Positions 44,235 through 53,506 of a stretch of DNA of 64,000 bases are shown in pieces (the first letter of the stretch is position 1; every line of letters begins with the position of its first letter). Source of the stretch: Flavobacteriales bacterium UBA1986 (GTDB lineage Bacteria > Bacteroidota > Bacteroidia > Flavobacteriales_G > Salibacteraceae); assembly GCA_002336245.1 (NCBI GenBank), contig DDDG01000006.1:124001-188000 (forward strand), given 5' to 3'. A program made the position numbers and the translations under genes. Under the pieces are notes generated by a model. That model was not told where the DNA came from, did no database searches, and saw only the letters and a program-made list of their open reading frames with translations.

Positions 44235-44768
44235 TTATGATAATTTGATGAGCGCAAAAAGCGCATAATTCATAATGTCTTGGTAATTCGCGTCGATGCC
44301 TTCGGAGATTTCTGTACGTCCCTGGTTGTCTTCAATCTGCTTAATTCGGTACAACTTCATCAGGATCAAATCGGTGAGAGAACCTAGACGCATGTCTCGC
44401 CAAGCTTCGCCGTAATCGTGGTTCTTCCTCTGCATCAACGATTTGGTGATCTCCACTTTTTCATCGTACAACTTCTCCCCTACTTCCAAAGGCAATTCAA
44501 CTTCCTTATTCCCAGCCAAATCAATTTGTATTTGAGCCATGATGCAGTAGTTTACAATACCTAAGTACTCATTGTAAATCCCTTCTCCAACCTTGCTCTG
44601 CCCTTTCTCTTCAAGCGTCTGAATTCGCTGAGCTTTGATGAAAATCTGATCTGTTAAGGAAGGTAGGCGAAGTATGCGCCAAGCACTGCCGTAGTCCCGC
44701 ATTTTCTTGCTGAAAATGTCTTTACATTTGGCCACGACCGCATCGTACTCTTGATCTGTTTTGGACAT
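44235..44768 (-). CDS. DUF1599 protein with an internal duplication
   Basis: From ATG 44768 the protein has 177 residues, without signal peptide or membrane segments. It consists of two copies of a ~60-residue unit. KKMRDYGSAWRILRLPSLTDQ and KNHDYGEAWRDMRLGSLTD are matching starts; KAQRIQTLEEKGQSKVGEGI and KLYRIKQIEDNQGRTEISEG follow, then EYLGIVNYCI and NYQDIMNYAL. This is the DUF1599 pattern. The Asp/Trp/Arg conservation suggests a nucleotide or phosphate site, but function is unknown. Its start overlaps the divergent folP region. Confidence 0.88.
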   Translation of the reverse strand: MSKTDQEYDAVVAKCKDIFSKKMRDYGSAWRILRLPSLTDQIFIKAQRIQTLEEKGQSKVGEGIYNEYLGIVNYCIMAQIQIDLAGNKEVELPLEVGEKLYDEKVEITKSLMQRKNHDYGEAWRDMRLGSLTDLILMKLYRIKQIEDNQGRTEISEGIDANYQDIMNYALFALIKLS

Positions 44769-44787
44769 AAATCTCAATCCTTTTTCG

Positions 44788-45675
44788 GTGGCGAAATATA
44801 ATCTTTTTGCCCCTCCACATTCGCTCAACATTCGAGGCGAATTGCACAGTCTGAGTCCCGCTAAAATCATGGGGATTCTTAACCTCACCCCCGACTCTTT
44901 TTATGACGGCGGGGAGCTCAATCAGGAGCAGGACGTTCTCGCGAAAGCAGAAAAAATGCTTGAAGATGGCGCCAGCTTCCTTGATCTTGGAGCCTACAGC
45001 AGTCGACCGGGTGCAGAGCATATTTCGACTGAGGAAGAATGGAATCGAATGCAAACACCTCTAAAGTCTATTCGTGCTGAATTTCCAAAAGCAGTCATCA
45101 GCATCGACACTTTTCGAGCAGAGTTAGCTGAAAAAGCCTTGGACGAAGGAGCCGACCTCATCAATGATATTTCGGGTGGAAAGTTGGACCCCGAAATGAT
45201 TCCACTCGTTGTAAAACGCAAGGTTCCATATTGCGCCATGCACATGCAAGGGACTCCTCAAAACATGCAGGAAAATCCGAGCTATAACTCCGTAGTTCAA
45301 GAGGTCTATAAAGAGCTTTCCGACATCAACCACCGCATGTCCCAAGAAGGCTTTTCTGACCTAATCCTCGACCCAGGTTTTGGCTTTGGGAAAAGTTTGG
45401 AACACAACTTCGAGCTTCTCGATTCATTGGAACTTTTCCACGCAATCGGACGTCCAATATTGCTTGGTTTTAGCCGAAAGTCAGTGATAAATAAAGTACT
45501 GAATGTCAGTAAGTATGATGCATTGAACGGAACTACTGTTTTAAATACAATCGCCTTGGTAAAAGGAGCCTCAATTTTAAGGGTTCATGATGTAAAAGAA
45601 GCAGCAGAGGCTGTTAAATTATTTTCAAAAATGAGCATGCCCAAACGCTCAGAAATCGACACCTTGCAGGCATGA
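44788..45675 (+). CDS. folP: Dihydropteroate synthase
   Basis: Condenses p-aminobenzoate with dihydropterin pyrophosphate in folate synthesis. Motifs: IMGILNLTPDSFYDGGE (pterin and phosphate binding), YSSRPGAEHIS, ISIDTFRAE, DLINDISGG, ILDPGFGFGKSLEHNFELL, LGFSRKSVI and LRVHDVKEAAEAVKLF. The start is uncertain: no ATG precedes IRGELHSLS. GTG at 44788 gives 295 residues; TTG at 44761 would overlap the divergent DUF1599 start codon. It overlaps cdaA by 4 bases. Confidence 0.95.
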   Translation: MAKYNLFAPPHSLNIRGELHSLSPAKIMGILNLTPDSFYDGGELNQEQDVLAKAEKMLEDGASFLDLGAYSSRPGAEHISTEEEWNRMQTPLKSIRAEFPKAVISIDTFRAELAEKALDEGADLINDISGGKLDPEMIPLVVKRKVPYCAMHMQGTPQNMQENPSYNSVVQEVYKELSDINHRMSQEGFSDLILDPGFGFGKSLEHNFELLDSLELFHAIGRPILLGFSRKSVINKVLNVSKYDALNGTTVLNTIALVKGASILRVHDVKEAAEAVKLFSKMSMPKRSEIDTLQA

Positions 45676-46460
45676 AGTTGTTCATCGATTTGCGCTGGTT
45701 GGATGTGATCGACATATTGCTTGTCGCCTTTCTCATCTACCTACTTTACAACATCGTTCGAGGCACGGTTGCCATCCGAATCTTTCTCGGAATTTTTGCC
45801 TTATACCTCTTTTGGAAAATTGTAGAGGCGCTCAAAATGGAGCTTCTTTCCGAAATTCTCGGACAGTTTATTGGGGTTGGAGTGATTGCCTTAATCATAG
45901 TTTTCCAGCAAGAAATACGACGCTTTCTTCTCTTTCTTGGAAACACACGGGCTCTTCAAGAAAACAAGTTTCTTTCCCGCTTCATCAGTTGGAATAAAAA
46001 GTCGGCTTCGGAGTTCACGAGCGACATCAACGAATTGTACGAGGCCTGCAAGTCGCTTTCTAAAGATAAAACGGGAGCCCTGATTGTTCTAAAGCGAAAT
46101 TCAATGCTCGAAGCCTTCGTAACAGGTGGGGTTGAGCTGAATGCAAAACTCTCGAATACTCTACTCGAATCCATCTTTTTCAAAAACAGCCCAATGCACG
46201 ATGGTGCGGTCGTAATTGAGGGAGATTCCATCATGGTTGCTGGAGGCGTGCTTCCCATTTCTGAAAAGAGAAAACTTCCCAGTCAATTCGGCATGAGGCA
46301 TCGTGCGGCTATGGGCCTAAGTGAACACAACGACGCCCTCATCATCATCGTTTCTGAAGAAACAGGAGACGTGAGCATCGTGCAAAACGAAGAGGTTGTC
46401 TCTCCTATAAAGATGTCCGATTTCAAAAAGGAGCTTTTAAGCAGACTGGAGAAATCCTAA
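45672..46460 (+). CDS. cdaA: Diadenylate cyclase (c-di-AMP synthase)
   Basis: Makes cyclic di-AMP from two ATP. Three N-terminal helices (~10-80; IDILLVAFLIYLLYNIV, FLGIFALYLFWKIV, IGVGVIALIIVFQQEI) place it in the inner membrane. The DisA_N domain follows (~95-250) with HDGAVVIEGD (DGA at 177-179) and MRHRAAMGLSE (RHR at 209-211), both needed for catalysis. The 262 residues match the CdaA type. Coupled translation with folP is typical of Bacteroidota. c-di-AMP usually controls potassium and osmotic balance; no target is visible in the window. Confidence 0.96.
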   Translation: MKLFIDLRWLDVIDILLVAFLIYLLYNIVRGTVAIRIFLGIFALYLFWKIVEALKMELLSEILGQFIGVGVIALIIVFQQEIRRFLLFLGNTRALQENKFLSRFISWNKKSASEFTSDINELYEACKSLSKDKTGALIVLKRNSMLEAFVTGGVELNAKLSNTLLESIFFKNSPMHDGAVVIEGDSIMVAGGVLPISEKRKLPSQFGMRHRAAMGLSEHNDALIIIVSEETGDVSIVQNEEVVSPIKMSDFKKELLSRLEKS

Positions 46461-46523
46461 AAGGATTGGTTGTATGCTTCCGATTTCTGCAGCTCGAGCA
46501 ACAAGAAGCCTAGTGCCCTTTGG

Positions 46524-47618
46524 CTATCGGAACACCACTTTTAGTACAGTCTTTCGTCCCTTGTGTCCTATTTCCAATATGGCAATTCCTGAAAATTCCG
46601 TTTCAATTTCACAAAAGGAATCGAAACAGACTCGCTGAAAACTTATCTCCTTACCGCTCAGATCAAAGAGCTCGACTTGATCCTCAAATGTCACCTTCTC
46701 TAGCATGAGCCTTCCGTTCGAGGGGTTTGGGTACACTTGAACCTCTTCACGCTCCTCAACAGCTAAAACAGATACTTGCGTCTGAGGCACCTCTTGTATG
46801 ACTTTTAAAACCAATTGACCTGAATCTCCTTCAATCTGAGAGAAAGGAAAGTATGGCCTCCAATTCCTGCTGAGGCTCAGTTTTGCTATAAAAGACTCCG
46901 TTTGCCCATCGTAGAAACTGAAGGACAAATTAGAATTGCGAGAATGTTGATCTGGAGAGCTTGTATCCTGACCAAGGTTGTAGGCTTCATAATCTCGGAC
47001 CTTCAGGACGTTGTAAATGGTGTCGTCGGCTAAAATAAGTGTGCCTATCCCATCAGCCCGCACATTAATGTTGTAATCCCAGTATTCAAAATCACTCGCT
47101 GTCGGCCCTGCTGTTTCTAATTCCGACATTCGGCAACTATCATGAAATGAGGAGCCATACGAAAAAGGAAACTGCATGATTGTGCGGGGATTCGACCTTG
47201 CATCCGCACGTCGAAAGTTGGTGGCAGGAACGCTTGGAGTAGTGGCTCCAAGAAATGCAAAGGAGTTTGAATCGACTGCAAAAAGTTGATTTCCGAAAAA
47301 ATCAATCTCCCCTGTCAAGCTTATGTCGGCCACACTGGCAAATGAGGAATCAGGAATGCTCGCCAAATCGTATTGATAACGCATTGAACTGAACTGTGAA
47401 GTTGCTGAGCCTGTATCAAGGCTCGAAAGATCCCAAACCAAGCCTTGCCCCGTATCAGTAGCATTGAAGTGGAAGTTGATGTCAACGTTCAAATAGTTGA
47501 CGACATCGTAGTGAAAAGTATCACCAATTTGGGGAATCATATTTTGAGCGGTAATAATCGGCTGTGCGATTCCGACGTGAAAGGAAAGGGCCAATATGAC
47601 CAAAAGAATGTTTTTCAT
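46524..47618 (-). CDS. T9SS-secreted hypothetical protein
   Basis: From ATG 47618 the protein has 364 residues with a signal peptide (ILLVILALSFHVGIA). The ~270-residue body is beta-rich (HYDVVNYLNVDINFHFNATD, VWDLSSLDTGSATSQFSSM, NIRADGIGTL-like strands) with a W-D-L-S-S motif common in Bacteroidota secreted proteins. The last ~75 residues are a type A sorting domain (VQVYPNPSNGRLMLEKV, VELFDLSGKEIS, GIAILEIGHKGRK). An ATG 27 bases upstream is less likely because it lengthens the leader. Confidence 0.75.
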   Translation of the reverse strand: MKNILLVILALSFHVGIAQPIITAQNMIPQIGDTFHYDVVNYLNVDINFHFNATDTGQGLVWDLSSLDTGSATSQFSSMRYQYDLASIPDSSFASVADISLTGEIDFFGNQLFAVDSNSFAFLGATTPSVPATNFRRADARSNPRTIMQFPFSYGSSFHDSCRMSELETAGPTASDFEYWDYNINVRADGIGTLILADDTIYNVLKVRDYEAYNLGQDTSSPDQHSRNSNLSFSFYDGQTESFIAKLSLSRNWRPYFPFSQIEGDSGQLVLKVIQEVPQTQVSVLAVEEREEVQVYPNPSNGRLMLEKVTFEDQVELFDLSGKEISFQRVCFDSFCEIETEFSGIAILEIGHKGRKTVLKVVFR

Positions 47619-47811
47619 GACTGTAGCAATAAAGTTTCGGTTCAATATCGATGAGCCTAGCTCAAATCAATGGTTTTCTTCGACAAATCATCCGAGACTT
47701 CGCTCATTAACCTAGTCATGCAAAAGTGTTTGTAATACCTATCGAGATAGCATTCCTATCGTAGTGTTAAAATGGAATCAAAATGTACGGCATTCAACCT
47801 ACTTTTAAGGC

Positions 47812-49074
47812 GTGAAAAGAAACAGCATTCGCATCATTGTCCTGCTTGCCTCTGTCCTGTTTGCAGGATTGGTGCTGACACAAGTGTTTTGGGTTAGGAA
47901 GGCTTATACGCTGCAGGAGCGTCAGCTTGATTACGACATCACAAAGAGTTTAAAAAACGTTGCTCAGCAAATCCTCATTCACAATCAGGACTCCGCGCAG
48001 CTCTACGATCCCGTTGAACAAGTTTCCGATAAGGTGTTCCGCGTTCGAATTCAAGAGAGCCTCGAGCCCGTTTACCTTGAGAGTTTACTCTCCCTTGAAT
48101 TCAGAAAAGAGGAGATCAATCTTGAGTTCGAATACTCCATCTACGATTGCTTCAACGATTCCGTGCTGTTTTCGAGGAACGTAGGTTTTACGCAAGAAGT
48201 GGTTCCAGGTGTGGCTCCTGAGTTCGATTGGCAGAACGACGCGCATTATTTCGGCGTCTACTTTCCCAATAAGGACGACCAAGTGTTGGCCGGGCTGAAC
48301 TTTTGGTTTTTCTCCTCTACACTACTACTTCTCGTACTGCTATTCTTCAGCTGGACCATCTGGCTCATTCTTCGTCAAAAACGTCTTTCAGAAATCAAAA
48401 ACGATTTCATAAACAATATGACGCATGAGTTGAAAACGCCCATTTCTACCATTTCTCTTTCGTCCAAAATGCTCTTGAAGGAAGATCTCGATGCAGAAAA
48501 GCGTAAAAACTTCGCTCAAATCATAGACAAAGAAAACGACCGACTCTCCCTTCAAGTGGAGAAGGTTCTTCAGATTGCAACTCTAGAAAAGGAGAAACTG
48601 GAATTGAATGTGAAGGCAGTTGACATGCACGTGCTCATTCAGGAATGCCTGACAGTCTTTTCCTTGAGTATGGAGGAAAAAGGGGGTGAGTTCCAGTTGG
48701 ATCTACAGGCTAAAAACTCTCTGATGATTGGAGACGAAGTACACTTAACCAACATCCTGCACAACCTTGTAGACAACGCAATCAAGTACAGTCCGGAAGC
48801 TCCAAGGGTTGAAATCAAATCTTGGAATGAAGGAAAACATCTTCTTGTTCAGGTTCGAGATGAAGGCATTGGGATGGACCCTCTGGTAGGAAAGAAAATC
48901 TTCGAGAAATTCTATAGAGAGCCTCAAGGGAATATCCATGACGTGAAAGGTTTTGGCCTCGGATTGTTTTATGTGAAAAATATGGTGAAAGCCCACAGCG
49001 GCAATGTAAGCCTGAAGAGTGAAGTAGGCTCAGGAAGTTCGTTCACTTTAAAATTCAAGAGCAATGGCAAGTGA
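47812..49074 (+). CDS. Membrane sensor histidine kinase
   Basis: The 420-residue protein has a start GTG, one N-terminal helix (~7-27), a periplasmic sensor region (~30-160) and a second helix (~164-187). The dimerisation/H-box is FINNMTHELKTPISTISL, with phosphorylated His ~205. The ATPase domain has the N-box LVDNAIKYSPEAP, the G1 box DEGIGMD, the F region EKFYREP and the G2 box KGFGLGLFYVKNMV. The organisation resembles RprX-type kinases of Bacteroides. It overlaps the response regulator gene by 11 bases. The signal sensed is unknown. Confidence 0.93.
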   Translation: MKRNSIRIIVLLASVLFAGLVLTQVFWVRKAYTLQERQLDYDITKSLKNVAQQILIHNQDSAQLYDPVEQVSDKVFRVRIQESLEPVYLESLLSLEFRKEEINLEFEYSIYDCFNDSVLFSRNVGFTQEVVPGVAPEFDWQNDAHYFGVYFPNKDDQVLAGLNFWFFSSTLLLLVLLFFSWTIWLILRQKRLSEIKNDFINNMTHELKTPISTISLSSKMLLKEDLDAEKRKNFAQIIDKENDRLSLQVEKVLQIATLEKEKLELNVKAVDMHVLIQECLTVFSLSMEEKGGEFQLDLQAKNSLMIGDEVHLTNILHNLVDNAIKYSPEAPRVEIKSWNEGKHLLVQVRDEGIGMDPLVGKKIFEKFYREPQGNIHDVKGFGLGLFYVKNMVKAHSGNVSLKSEVGSGSSFTLKFKSNGK

Positions 49075-49777
49075 CTTAGTAGGAAAGACAAAAATTCTTT
49101 TGGTCGAAGACGATCCGAGTTTGGGCTTTGTAACTACCGAAGCCTTAAAGGATTCCGGATACGATGTGAAACTCGCCAAAGACGGTCACCTAGCTTTCGA
49201 AGTGTTTTTCAAGGGAGATTTCGAACTCTGCATACTAGATGTGATGCTTCCAAAAAAAGATGGTTTTACCCTAGCCAAGGAAATACGCCAGGTGAACGAA
49301 CAGATGCCCATCCTCTTCCTAACGGCAAAATCAATGCAAGCGGATCGTTTGCAAGGATTTGAACTTGGAGCCGACGACTACCTCACGAAACCTTTTGAAA
49401 TTGAAGAATTGGTGCTGCGCATTGAGGCCATCCTAAAACGAGCACGACGCGAAAACGCCAAGCAAACAGGTCGAGACCGCTTTATCATTGGCAGTTATGA
49501 GTTCAGCTTTAAAAGTCAGGAACTGCGCAGAGACGGACATGTGAAGACCTTAACCAAAAAAGAATCTGACCTCCTTCGTCTGCTGGCTGTACACATGAAC
49601 CGAACTTTGGAAAGAGAACTGGCGCTCAAACTCATTTGGGGACAAGACGACTATTTCCTAGGCAGAAGCATGGATGTTTTCATCACCAAGCTCCGCAAGT
49701 ACTTCAAGGACGATCCAGCCATATCAATTGAGAACATACACGGAAAAGGTTTTCAGTTGTGTGTTCAAGAGTCGTAA
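49064..49777 (+). CDS. OmpR-family response regulator
   Basis: The 237-residue protein has a receiver domain (ILLVEDDPS, phosphorylated Asp59 in CILDVMLPKKDGF, LTAK near 87-89, Lys109 in DYLTKPFEIEEL) and a C-terminal winged helix (EKSDLLRLL-type recognition region; MDVFITKLRKYFKDDP; IHGKGFQL). It acts as a transcription factor phosphorylated by the overlapping kinase. Its arrangement resembles RprY. It ends 31 bases before the antiporter start, so the antiporter is a plausible member of the same unit. Confidence 0.93.
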   Translation: MASDLVGKTKILLVEDDPSLGFVTTEALKDSGYDVKLAKDGHLAFEVFFKGDFELCILDVMLPKKDGFTLAKEIRQVNEQMPILFLTAKSMQADRLQGFELGADDYLTKPFEIEELVLRIEAILKRARRENAKQTGRDRFIIGSYEFSFKSQELRRDGHVKTLTKKESDLLRLLAVHMNRTLERELALKLIWGQDDYFLGRSMDVFITKLRKYFKDDPAISIENIHGKGFQLCVQES

Positions 49778-49808
49778 AGCTGTCGCGGCATTTTATTATG
49801 TTCGCCTA

Positions 49809-51680
49809 GTGCAGAGAAAGCTGTTTATAATCCTTCTACTTTTTGTTTCAAGCTTGGGCAATTCTTCGGCTCAAGAAATGCTCTTGCCGTCTTATGTCAT
49901 CAGCGACATCGAATATTCTATTGAGCTCAAAGGACTTCCGAACAATCTCGAATTCATCGAGGTGAACGACCAAGCATATCCCCTGGAATGGGAATCTGGA
50001 ATTGCGCATTTCAATTACACCTTCGATGGTCCGCAAGAACTGAGACTCAAAGGGAGCGACAAGAGTGCCCGCGTAAATCCAATTCCACTGTGGCTTTCCG
50101 TCTTCCCCCCTCTCATTGCCATTTTGATGGCCCTTGTTTTCCGAGAGGTACTTAGTTCACTACTTCTTGGGACTGTATTTGGCGCTGTGGTGATTGGCGT
50201 GTACTCCGACGGTTGGACAGGAATTTTCACAGGCCTTTTCTCGGTCGTTGACACTCACCTCATCAAAAGCTTGAGCGACCCCAGTCATGTTTCCGTAATT
50301 GTATTCAGCATGATCATTGGCGGCGTAGTTGCGCTCGTGAGCAAGAACGGAGGAATGCAAGGCGTCGTGGAACGCTTGGCGCGATTTGCTCACAATGCAC
50401 GCAGTGGTCAGATGGTGACCTATCTGCTCGGCATCGCCATTTTCTTCGACGATTATGCCAACACATTGGTGGTTGGAAATACCATGCGACCCGTAACTGA
50501 CAGACTTGGAGTTTCAAGGGAAAAGCTTTCCTACATCGTCGACTCTACCGCTGCACCGATTGCAGCCGTTGGCTTCATTACAACATGGATTGGCGCTGAA
50601 CTCGGCTACATCCAATCTGGACTTTCTCAAATTCCTGAGTTGAGCGAACACAGTTCGTACGGTATTTTCATCTCTTCACTTCAGTACAGCTTCTACCCCA
50701 TTCTCACTTTGGTATTTCTGTTTCTACTCATTCGCATGAAGCGCGATTTCGGTCCTATGCTGGATGCTGAGCGACTTGCGCGAAGGTTGAAGAAAGTAGA
50801 GCAAGAAGATGATTTGCGCAAGGAGAAAGATGCAGCTTACGACCCTGAACCACCAAAGAGAGCATACAATGCCATCATTCCCATCGGTACAATTGTAGTT
50901 GTCTCCTTCATCGCCTTGTACTTGAGTGGACTTTCGAATCTCGGTGAAGTTGAAGCCACTGGATTTCAACGACTGAGCTTAATCATCGGCAGTGCCGATT
51001 CCTTCAAGGCCTTGCTTTGGGGGAGTTTCAGCGGACTTGGAATGGCCTTCATCCTCACGATGCTTCAAGGCTATTTGGGTTTGGAGAAAACCGTAAAAAC
51101 ACTTGTGAACGGCTTCGAGAGTTTGTTGCCTGCAATTCTGGTTCTAAGTCTTGCTTGGAGCTTGGCTTCCATTACTGAAAGCATGCACACAGCCGACTTC
51201 TTGGCTGGCTTGATGGTAGGAAATCTACATCCGGTCCTTCTTCCAACAGTAGCTTTTATACTAGCTGCATTGGTGAGTTTCTCCACTGGTTCAAGCTGGG
51301 GAACGATGGCGATCTTGTACCCTCTATTATTATCCACCTCATGGATGTTGGGCAGTGCTTTTGGCTTAGATGCTGATGCGAACCTCGCCATCTTCCTCAA
51401 CGTAACCGCGAGTGTATTGGCTGGAAGTGTTTTGGGCGATCACTGCTCACCCATTTCAGATACCACCATCTTAAGCTCACTCGCCACCGGAACCGATCAC
51501 ATTCAACACGTGCGCACGCAGCTGCCATATGCCCTTACCGTAGGTGCTGCCTCCATTCTATTCGGAACTCTACCTGCCGCTCTAGGCCTTCCTTCGTGGG
51601 TACTCATTCCCATTGCCGGCCTCGTTCTTTGGCTCGTTCTAAGGGTCTTTGGTAAGTCTGCAGAAGAGAATATGATTTAA
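49809..51680 (+). CDS. NhaC-family antiporter with an extra N-terminal periplasmic domain
   Basis: With GTG 49809 the protein has 623 residues. It opens with a cleavable-looking signal peptide (LFIILLLFVSSLGNSSAQ), then ~60 residues of beta-rich periplasmic sequence (IEYSIELKGLPNNLEFIEVN). The NhaC-type transporter follows, with ~11 helices and the motifs IAIFFDDYANTLVVGNTMRP, VDSTAAPIAAVGFITTWIG, FSTGSSWGTMAILYP and GSVLGDHCSPISDTTILSS. NhaC proteins exchange Na+ for H+, or carry organic acids or amino acids. The start could lie further upstream (ORF open to 49674), overlapping the regulator gene. Regulation by the adjacent two-component system is inferred. Confidence 0.85.
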   Translation: MQRKLFIILLLFVSSLGNSSAQEMLLPSYVISDIEYSIELKGLPNNLEFIEVNDQAYPLEWESGIAHFNYTFDGPQELRLKGSDKSARVNPIPLWLSVFPPLIAILMALVFREVLSSLLLGTVFGAVVIGVYSDGWTGIFTGLFSVVDTHLIKSLSDPSHVSVIVFSMIIGGVVALVSKNGGMQGVVERLARFAHNARSGQMVTYLLGIAIFFDDYANTLVVGNTMRPVTDRLGVSREKLSYIVDSTAAPIAAVGFITTWIGAELGYIQSGLSQIPELSEHSSYGIFISSLQYSFYPILTLVFLFLLIRMKRDFGPMLDAERLARRLKKVEQEDDLRKEKDAAYDPEPPKRAYNAIIPIGTIVVVSFIALYLSGLSNLGEVEATGFQRLSLIIGSADSFKALLWGSFSGLGMAFILTMLQGYLGLEKTVKTLVNGFESLLPAILVLSLAWSLASITESMHTADFLAGLMVGNLHPVLLPTVAFILAALVSFSTGSSWGTMAILYPLLLSTSWMLGSAFGLDADANLAIFLNVTASVLAGSVLGDHCSPISDTTILSSLATGTDHIQHVRTQLPYALTVGAASILFGTLPAALGLPSWVLIPIAGLVLWLVLRVFGKSAEENMI

Positions 51681-51719
51681 GCTCAAGGGTTTAGATCACA
51701 GAATTCCTTAAAAAAAGCT

Positions 51720-51727
51720 TAATTTCG
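51720..51727 (+). promoter_or_regulatory. Possible -7 box before the repeat-protein gene
   Basis: TAATTTCG fits TAnnTTyG, 18 bases before the ATG at 51746. No clear -33 element. Confidence 0.35.
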
Positions 51728-51745
51728 ACCCAAATAACATATTGC

Positions 51746-53491
51746 ATGAAACATGTTGTAATCGTTGCCCTACTCGCTTTCGTTCTAAGTTCTTACTCCA
51801 GCAAAGCTCAAGGCCCAGCCCAACTTCAACACGAAAACAGAGTTTATTTGAACGACGGCAATACCTACGTTCAGAAAAGCCTTCCTCTTTATTTGAAGTT
51901 CTCGACTTCTCCTACAGGTCAGAATTACGACCTAAAAAGTAAGGCTACACCTAAGTATGCCGACCCGATGTACTTGGATACAGAAGGCATCAACTACGTT
52001 CGTTCTAAGTGGGCTGTTGATCCTGCTACAGGAAAAACGGTGAGCCCACAACAAGAAGTTCTCTACGAACTTTACGCCGATGGCTTGGCACCAATTACGA
52101 GCATCAAATTTAGCGGAGCCCCGCGTTACGCTTCATCGAAAGTCTTTTATGGAAAAGGTCTTCAAGTTGACTTGACCGCCAAGGACGGTGTTTCTGGAGT
52201 CGAAAAAATCCACTACGCTTTAAATGCAACTAGCTGGACCGACTATGCTTCTAGCCTGCAAGTGAACTCAGAAAACGAATACAACCTATACTACTACACT
52301 CATGATAATGTGGGTAATGCAGAAGTTTCGAAGTCTCGAAACTTTGTGGTTGACCATACAGCACCAAGTTCCAGCATTACAATCAACGGAATTAAGTTTG
52401 GAGAAAACATTCTTTCACCAAGCACTACTTTCTCTTTGAGCAGCACCGACCAACTCTCTGGCGTTCGTGCAACTTATTATGATTTCGATGGCAACAGCCG
52501 CCGCAATTACGGAGGAAAGATCAGCACATCGGGACTGAAAGACGGACAACACACTGTGAACTATTGGTCGGTTGACAACGTGAAGAATGAAGCTACAAAG
52601 CAAAGCTTGAGCTTCTACCTCGACCTCATTGCGCCTGTTTCAGAAGCCAGCATCAACGGAGATTTTTGCCAAAAGAATTACAAGTTCGTTTCACCAAGAA
52701 CCAACATTTCAATTGCTGCAACCGACAACAAAGCTGGCGTTAAGAACATCTACTACCGAATTGATGGTGGTGAGCGAAGCATCTACGCCAACAACTTCAA
52801 AATTCCTGAAGTCACTGGAGTACATACGATCAAGTACGACGCGAACGACAACGTCGACAACCTCAGCGGCAACAAGTACTTAACTGTATTCATGGACAAC
52901 AGAGCTCCCGAGACTGGAATCAAATACGCCAAATCTCAGTTCTTTGCCCGCGATACCCTGTTCGTCACAAGCAAAACCAACGTCAGCCTGTTTGCCAGAG
53001 ATGGTGAGTCTGGAGTAACCAAAACTGAATATGGTGTTGATGGCGGCGCAATGACTGCTTACAGCGAATTCACTCTTCCAACAGAGGGCTATCACAGCAT
53101 CAACTTTAAATCGACGGATTGCGTCAACAATGCAGAGCAAGTGAAAACCTCCAATTGTTATGTAGACAACACCGCTCCAAAAATCTATTACAACTTCTCC
53201 ATCGAGCCCATTGGTTCTAAAAAGAAGAATGGAAAGAACGTGATGATTTACCCGAACTACTCTCGTTTGTATTTAGGAGCGACGGATGATCATGTTGGGA
53301 CTGAGCGCATCTTGTACTCAATGAATGGAGAACCACTCGCGGATTATTCAAGTCCTCAAACTCTAGATGTTTCTGAATTGAATCGTTTCAAGAACAAGAA
53401 ATTCTATGAGGTGAAAGTCGTTTCGAGAGATAAGCTCGGAAACGAAAGCGAGATGATGATCGAATTTTACATCGGTCGTCAGGACGATTAA
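51746..53491 (+). CDS. Exported protein with OmpL47-like repeats
   Basis: The 581-residue protein has a signal peptide (VVIVALLAFVLSSYSSKA). An N-terminal domain (~25-115, RVYLNDGNTYVQKSLPLYLK) is followed by four or five Ig-like repeats of ~90 residues. Each has a 'D..SGV..IYY..DGG....Y' core and ends in 'D..GN': VSGVEKIHYALNATSWTDY, LSGVRATYYDFDG, AGVKNIYYRIDGGERSIY, SGVTKTEYGVDGGAMTAY. These resemble OmpL47/Y_Y_Y beta-sandwiches. There is no T9SS sorting domain. A surface or periplasmic binding role is probable, but the ligand is unknown. Confidence 0.75.
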   Translation: MKHVVIVALLAFVLSSYSSKAQGPAQLQHENRVYLNDGNTYVQKSLPLYLKFSTSPTGQNYDLKSKATPKYADPMYLDTEGINYVRSKWAVDPATGKTVSPQQEVLYELYADGLAPITSIKFSGAPRYASSKVFYGKGLQVDLTAKDGVSGVEKIHYALNATSWTDYASSLQVNSENEYNLYYYTHDNVGNAEVSKSRNFVVDHTAPSSSITINGIKFGENILSPSTTFSLSSTDQLSGVRATYYDFDGNSRRNYGGKISTSGLKDGQHTVNYWSVDNVKNEATKQSLSFYLDLIAPVSEASINGDFCQKNYKFVSPRTNISIAATDNKAGVKNIYYRIDGGERSIYANNFKIPEVTGVHTIKYDANDNVDNLSGNKYLTVFMDNRAPETGIKYAKSQFFARDTLFVTSKTNVSLFARDGESGVTKTEYGVDGGAMTAYSEFTLPTEGYHSINFKSTDCVNNAEQVKTSNCYVDNTAPKIYYNFSIEPIGSKKKNGKNVMIYPNYSRLYLGATDDHVGTERILYSMNGEPLADYSSPQTLDVSELNRFKNKKFYEVKVVSRDKLGNESEMMIEFYIGRQDD

Positions 53492-53506
53492 TTAAAACCT
53501 TCTTCT

